Assembly: GCA_028687585.1 (NCBI GenBank)
Contig: JAQTZV010000042.1
Location: 1 to 36,236, forward strand
DNA: 36,236 nucleotides
Direction: 5' to 3'
DNA from: Desulfuromonadaceae bacterium
Lineage (GTDB): Bacteria; Desulfobacterota; Desulfuromonadia; Geobacterales; Pseudopelobacteraceae
Part shown: piece by piece, positions 33,472 through 36,236 of the stretch
How the letters are laid out: every line of letters begins with the position of its first letter
Numbering within the stretch: the stretch's first letter is position 1
Translations under genes and position numbers: made by a program
Notes under the pieces: model-generated
Database searches by the model: none
Told to the model about the DNA's origin: nothing
What the model saw: only the letters and a program-made list of their open reading frames with translations

Positions 33472-34719
33472 TTATTTGCATCCCACATTTTCCAGATATT
33501 CTGCAAGCTGGCTATAAACTACATCAGCAGAATATTTCTCATCAAAAACGTTTTTGCCTTTATGACCGATTTTTTTGTAGTTGCTCGCAAGCATTCTTTC
33601 AAGTGTATTAAGAAAGCTTATGCTATTCCCCGCATCATAAGTCATGCCGCAACCATGCTCGACAAAAAAAGTCGCAGTTTCTCTCTGCAAACTGGATATT
33701 ATTGGGATTCCTTCTGAAAGGTACTCAAAGATCTTGTTGGGTAATCCTTGTGGAGCACCTTTAGCATAGGCCATAAGCCCAATATCTGCGACAGACAGTA
33801 AATAACCCAACTGCTGATTATCAATCCAGCCCGTAAAAATAACATTGTTAAGTCCGTTTGCGAGTTGTCGCCAATATTGGCTATTCTCGCCATCACCACT
33901 GAAAACAAATTGAATGTCGGACTGTCCCATGCTTTCCAATATCCTGGCGGCCTCTATAATTGGCACCAGATCATATGTTCTGCCAAATGTCCCTATAAAC
34001 CAGCAGATAGTAAGGGATTCATCAACCCCCATTTCTTCAAATTTTGAGCGTATGCTGTCGGTTGAAGAAAGTCCTACGGAAGGGCGCTGATACCCAAGTA
34101 CAAAAACTGCATCTTTCTCCCTCCTTGGTCTATCACCTCTAGACAACCCCCACTCTAGGTAGCCTTCAGAGACAGCAGTTATTGCAGTGCAACCCCTGAA
34201 AACCTTTCGGGACATAAACATATAAGGTTCAAGAAATAGAGTACCTAGCCTGATCAGATATTTTGGAAAAGCATCAAGAAAAATATCTGGCCATAAATCA
34301 CGTACATCAATAATAACTGGCAATTTATTGCGCTGACCATAGCTCACAGCCGCGAGGCTTAACTCAATGGTTGGATATGAACAGAAAATTACATCCGGCT
34401 GCAGTTCTTGGCGAGCTAGCTTTGCAAAGTCTTTCGCAACCTGATAATGATTGGCAATCCTCCTCAAGGAAATATTTTTTGAGTAAGACATTCCATGCAA
34501 CAGTACAATCTGATAGCCGTATTCACTGGTAATGCGCTCAGACTTATCATGGTGATGCGTCTTGTGAGTGTGGTCAAAAGTCGATGTCCACCACGTGACA
34601 CAATGACCTCTTGCAGCTAGTGCTTTTGCCAGAATGCCTGTTCGGAGCATTCGTGTTTGTGATTGTTCTCTGCCTATTGGAAGAGGTTCCCCAACCGTTA
34701 TAAGCCAGATGCTCTTCAC
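33472..34719 (-). CDS. glycosyltransferase family 4 (WbuB-like)
   Basis: 415 residues from the chosen start, GT-B fold. The N-terminal acceptor domain begins IWLITVGEPLPIGREQSQTRM with KALAARGHCVTWWTSTFDHTHK. The C-terminal donor domain has ICWFIGTFGRTYDL, IQFVFSGDGEN, NVIFTGWIDNQQLGYLLSVADIGLMAY and the family signature GLPNKIFEYLSEGIPII (the catalytic EX7E region). It adds a sugar to the lipid-linked glycan on the inner face of the membrane. I set the start at the GTG at 34719 because GAGG lies 8 bases upstream and the family begins there. The longer frame from 34764 overlaps the GT9 gene. The gap to the GT9 stop is 13 bases. Confidence 0.92.
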   Translation of the reverse strand: MKSIWLITVGEPLPIGREQSQTRMLRTGILAKALAARGHCVTWWTSTFDHTHKTHHHDKSERITSEYGYQIVLLHGMSYSKNISLRRIANHYQVAKDFAKLARQELQPDVIFCSYPTIELSLAAVSYGQRNKLPVIIDVRDLWPDIFLDAFPKYLIRLGTLFLEPYMFMSRKVFRGCTAITAVSEGYLEWGLSRGDRPRREKDAVFVLGYQRPSVGLSSTDSIRSKFEEMGVDESLTICWFIGTFGRTYDLVPIIEAARILESMGQSDIQFVFSGDGENSQYWRQLANGLNNVIFTGWIDNQQLGYLLSVADIGLMAYAKGAPQGLPNKIFEYLSEGIPIISSLQRETATFFVEHGCGMTYDAGNSISFLNTLERMLASNYKKIGHKGKNVFDEKYSADVVYSQLAEYLENVGCK

Positions 34720-34732
34720 AATAAAACCTCGA

Positions 34733-35803
34733 TCAAAACGCAATCTCTTCGAGAAATTCCACACACTTATTGTAAACCGCTTCAGAAGGTATTGTATTTA
34801 TGCACTGTTCTGAACCTCTATCGCATTCGCGAGAAAGACACCCTGCACACTTTGAATCAGCCCGGAACACATAATGACCTACACCGTAAGGCTCCCAGCG
34901 CCCAGGCATGTCGATTGAAGCGAAAACGGCAACACAACGTATTCCAGCCGCCACAGCCATATGCATAGTGCCGGTATCATTGCCTAGATAGAGTTTACAA
35001 TGTTTCAGTAGCGCTATTCCGTCCCTTACTCCAAGTATTCCCGCTGCATTAACACCTCTTTTCCATCTGCTGATAAGATTTTGGGCAATACTTTTATCTT
35101 CGGTTCCACCAAAGACAATGGGAATTACGTTCTGTTTCTGTATAAGCGACTCTACAACTTGGAAATAATTGTCAGAATGCCATTTCTTTGCCGGCATATT
35201 GCTTCCTGGCGCAACTGCTATAAGCCTTAGAACTTCATCTGAAGACATTTCTTTATTAATTAACCATTGTCTGGCGGAGCGCAATTCATCATCTGACAGC
35301 ACAACGTCAAAATGCCCCTTGTCAGAAGCAGGAAGGCTAATTCCGAGAGGCGACAAAAGTGACACTAATGAATCGGAAATTTTGTCCTGAATAGGCAGTC
35401 TGCCACATGCATCACGAAACACTTTATTATTAGTTCCATCTGGACCGAGCACCGTTTTTATTCCGCACAAACGGAGAAAAGCCTTTCTTTTTGAAGGCCA
35501 GTGAGGGGGTTCCAGTACAATGCCGATATTAAACCGTTCTCGCAGACAGTATAACCAGAGTTTCAGATAATTGAAGAAGGCCTGACATCCGGAACAGTTA
35601 ATTTCGTAGCCGTAGAATTCATCAACCAACCCTGATCCTGTAAGTATCTCTACTGGTGTGACGTAGTTTTTCGCGGGGATTTTTTGCCAAACGTATACTA
35701 TTTTTGCTGAAGGGAATTCATTCCTCAAACAATGCAGGGCTGGCAATGCAACGAGTGTGTCTCCTAACAGACCGGACTTTATTATGACAATTTTATTTGT
35801 CAT
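34733..35803 (-). CDS. glycosyltransferase family 9 (heptosyltransferase-like)
   Basis: 356 residues, GT-B fold, typical length for ADP-heptose:LPS heptosyltransferases. The N-terminus is KIVIIKSGLLGDTLVALPALHCL. The donor-binding half has VAPGSNMPAKKWHSDNYFQVVESL, IPIVFGGTEDKSIA and LYLGNDTGTMHMAVAAGIRCVAVFAS, the family hallmark. A Cys-rich patch near the end (CAGCLSRECDRGSEQC) is common in GT9 proteins of this kind. It probably adds a heptose or related sugar to LPS or the repeat unit. The ATG at 35803 has no good ribosome binding site and overlaps the preceding frame by 11 bases, suggesting coupled translation. GT9 enzymes in O-antigen clusters may use donors other than ADP-heptose. Confidence 0.92.
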   Translation of the reverse strand: MTNKIVIIKSGLLGDTLVALPALHCLRNEFPSAKIVYVWQKIPAKNYVTPVEILTGSGLVDEFYGYEINCSGCQAFFNYLKLWLYCLRERFNIGIVLEPPHWPSKRKAFLRLCGIKTVLGPDGTNNKVFRDACGRLPIQDKISDSLVSLLSPLGISLPASDKGHFDVVLSDDELRSARQWLINKEMSSDEVLRLIAVAPGSNMPAKKWHSDNYFQVVESLIQKQNVIPIVFGGTEDKSIAQNLISRWKRGVNAAGILGVRDGIALLKHCKLYLGNDTGTMHMAVAAGIRCVAVFASIDMPGRWEPYGVGHYVFRADSKCAGCLSRECDRGSEQCINTIPSEAVYNKCVEFLEEIAF

Positions 35804-36194
35804 TTTGCGCAGGAATAAATGACGACTTACAGAGAGAGTTTTTTACAGGCTTTAAGAATATCTTGGGGATAGTGACCAAGATATATTCCAGCAGATAGGC
35901 TATAACAATAAATATCATTAGCTGGCGAGTTGCTAAAGTGAAAATTTTGAGCAAGGAATACGCGTACATATTGATAACTGCATAAAAACACATAACCCAC
36001 AGCATTACGCTTCTTAAGCTACCTGACCGCATCCACCTATCGAACGCATGCAGAAGTACGCCAATACATCCCATCCCAATTACAATCCCTGGCCAACTGA
36101 ATCTTTCATGTAACTGTTCAGAATAATTATTTTTTGTTCTTTGAAAAAAGTTCTTGACACGGTTTATAGGTGATTTTTTGAAAATCAGATTCAC
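35793..36194 (-). CDS. membrane protein resembling the C-terminus of an O-antigen polymerase (partial)
   Basis: 133 residues with three predicted membrane helices (about 36-50, 63-82 and 90-110). The stretch FSWPGIVIGMGCIGVLLHAF matches the pattern near the end of Wzy/oligosaccharide repeat unit polymerases (NFGWPGVVLGMFLLGLLYR). The frame is closed by a TAA just upstream (near 36215), and the only start is a GTG at 36194 preceded by a weak AAGG. A complete polymerase would be three or more times longer. Either the gene is truncated or frameshifted just before the window edge, or this is a separate small membrane protein. It overlaps the GT9 start. The 42 bases beyond it to the window end hold no gene I can support. 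Confidence 0.5.
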   Translation of the reverse strand: MNLIFKKSPINRVKNFFQRTKNNYSEQLHERFSWPGIVIGMGCIGVLLHAFDRWMRSGSLRSVMLWVMCFYAVINMYAYSLLKIFTLATRQLMIFIVIAYLLEYILVTIPKIFLKPVKNSLCKSSFIPAQNDK

Positions 36195-36236
36195 CTTGAG
36201 ACCTTGTCCATATTGCCGTTATTGAGTAGCAGCATG

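Overview
The window most resembles a Geobacter-type bacterium (Desulfuromonadales/Geobacterales, Desulfobacterota). Three things point there: a very large secreted multicopper oxidase of the OmpB/OmpC kind, with an SCO copper chaperone and a c-type cytochrome beside it; heavy use of sigma-54 enhancer-binding regulation; and a small four-cysteine protein of a kind I associate with this group. This assignment is inference from gene content, because there is no rRNA or species marker in the window.

Layout. (1) 1-2332: the 3' end of a group II intron, a small four-Cys protein (-), a CbpA-type DnaJ (+) with a good sigma-70 promoter, a 22-bp inverted repeat, and ispF (-). (2) 2333-6880: an AT-rich accessory island read leftwards. 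It holds a HEPN protein with an RNxxxH motif, a PD-(D/E)XK nuclease-like protein, and a Schlafen/AlbA_2 plus GHKL-ATPase protein. Just upstream of them lies a deletion scar in which the first codons of an hsdM are joined to the last codons of an hsdS. I read the island as the surviving cargo of a type I restriction-modification operon, and as the best candidate here for an undescribed defence module. (3) 6915-9589: gpsA and a HEAT-repeat-like protein, translationally close (-). (4) 9602-9971: a debris zone with an IS3 transposase fragment and another orphan coding fragment. (5) 9972-12572: an 866-residue multi-SLBB polysaccharide export protein.

(6) 13017-26662: a coherent rightward block. 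A membrane histidine kinase overlaps its sigma-54-activating response regulator by ATGA. A 33-bp dyad and a -24/-12 element then precede a receiver-only regulator, whose mRNA would be leaderless. Next come a secreted FKBP isomerase, an SCO1/SenC protein and a cytochrome c fused to a periplasmic-binding-like domain. A second -24/-12 element (TGGCACACAATCTGC) precedes a small basic secreted protein and a 1994-residue multicopper oxidase. That enzyme carries FN3/Ig/PKD-like domains and five nearly identical 264-bp C-terminal repeats. I infer that the two-component system controls an extracellular copper/redox operon.

(7) 26886-36236: a leftward surface-polysaccharide (O-antigen or capsule) cluster. 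In transcription order it has a membrane protein resembling the end of a Wzy polymerase, GT9 and GT4 glycosyltransferases, an intact SAM methyltransferase, a second methyltransferase broken by two single-base shifts, a polyprenyl-phosphate sugar transferase, a DegT sugar aminotransferase, a TPP-dependent E1 alpha/beta pair without E2/E3, and a class I aminotransferase. No tRNA, rRNA or CRISPR array was seen.
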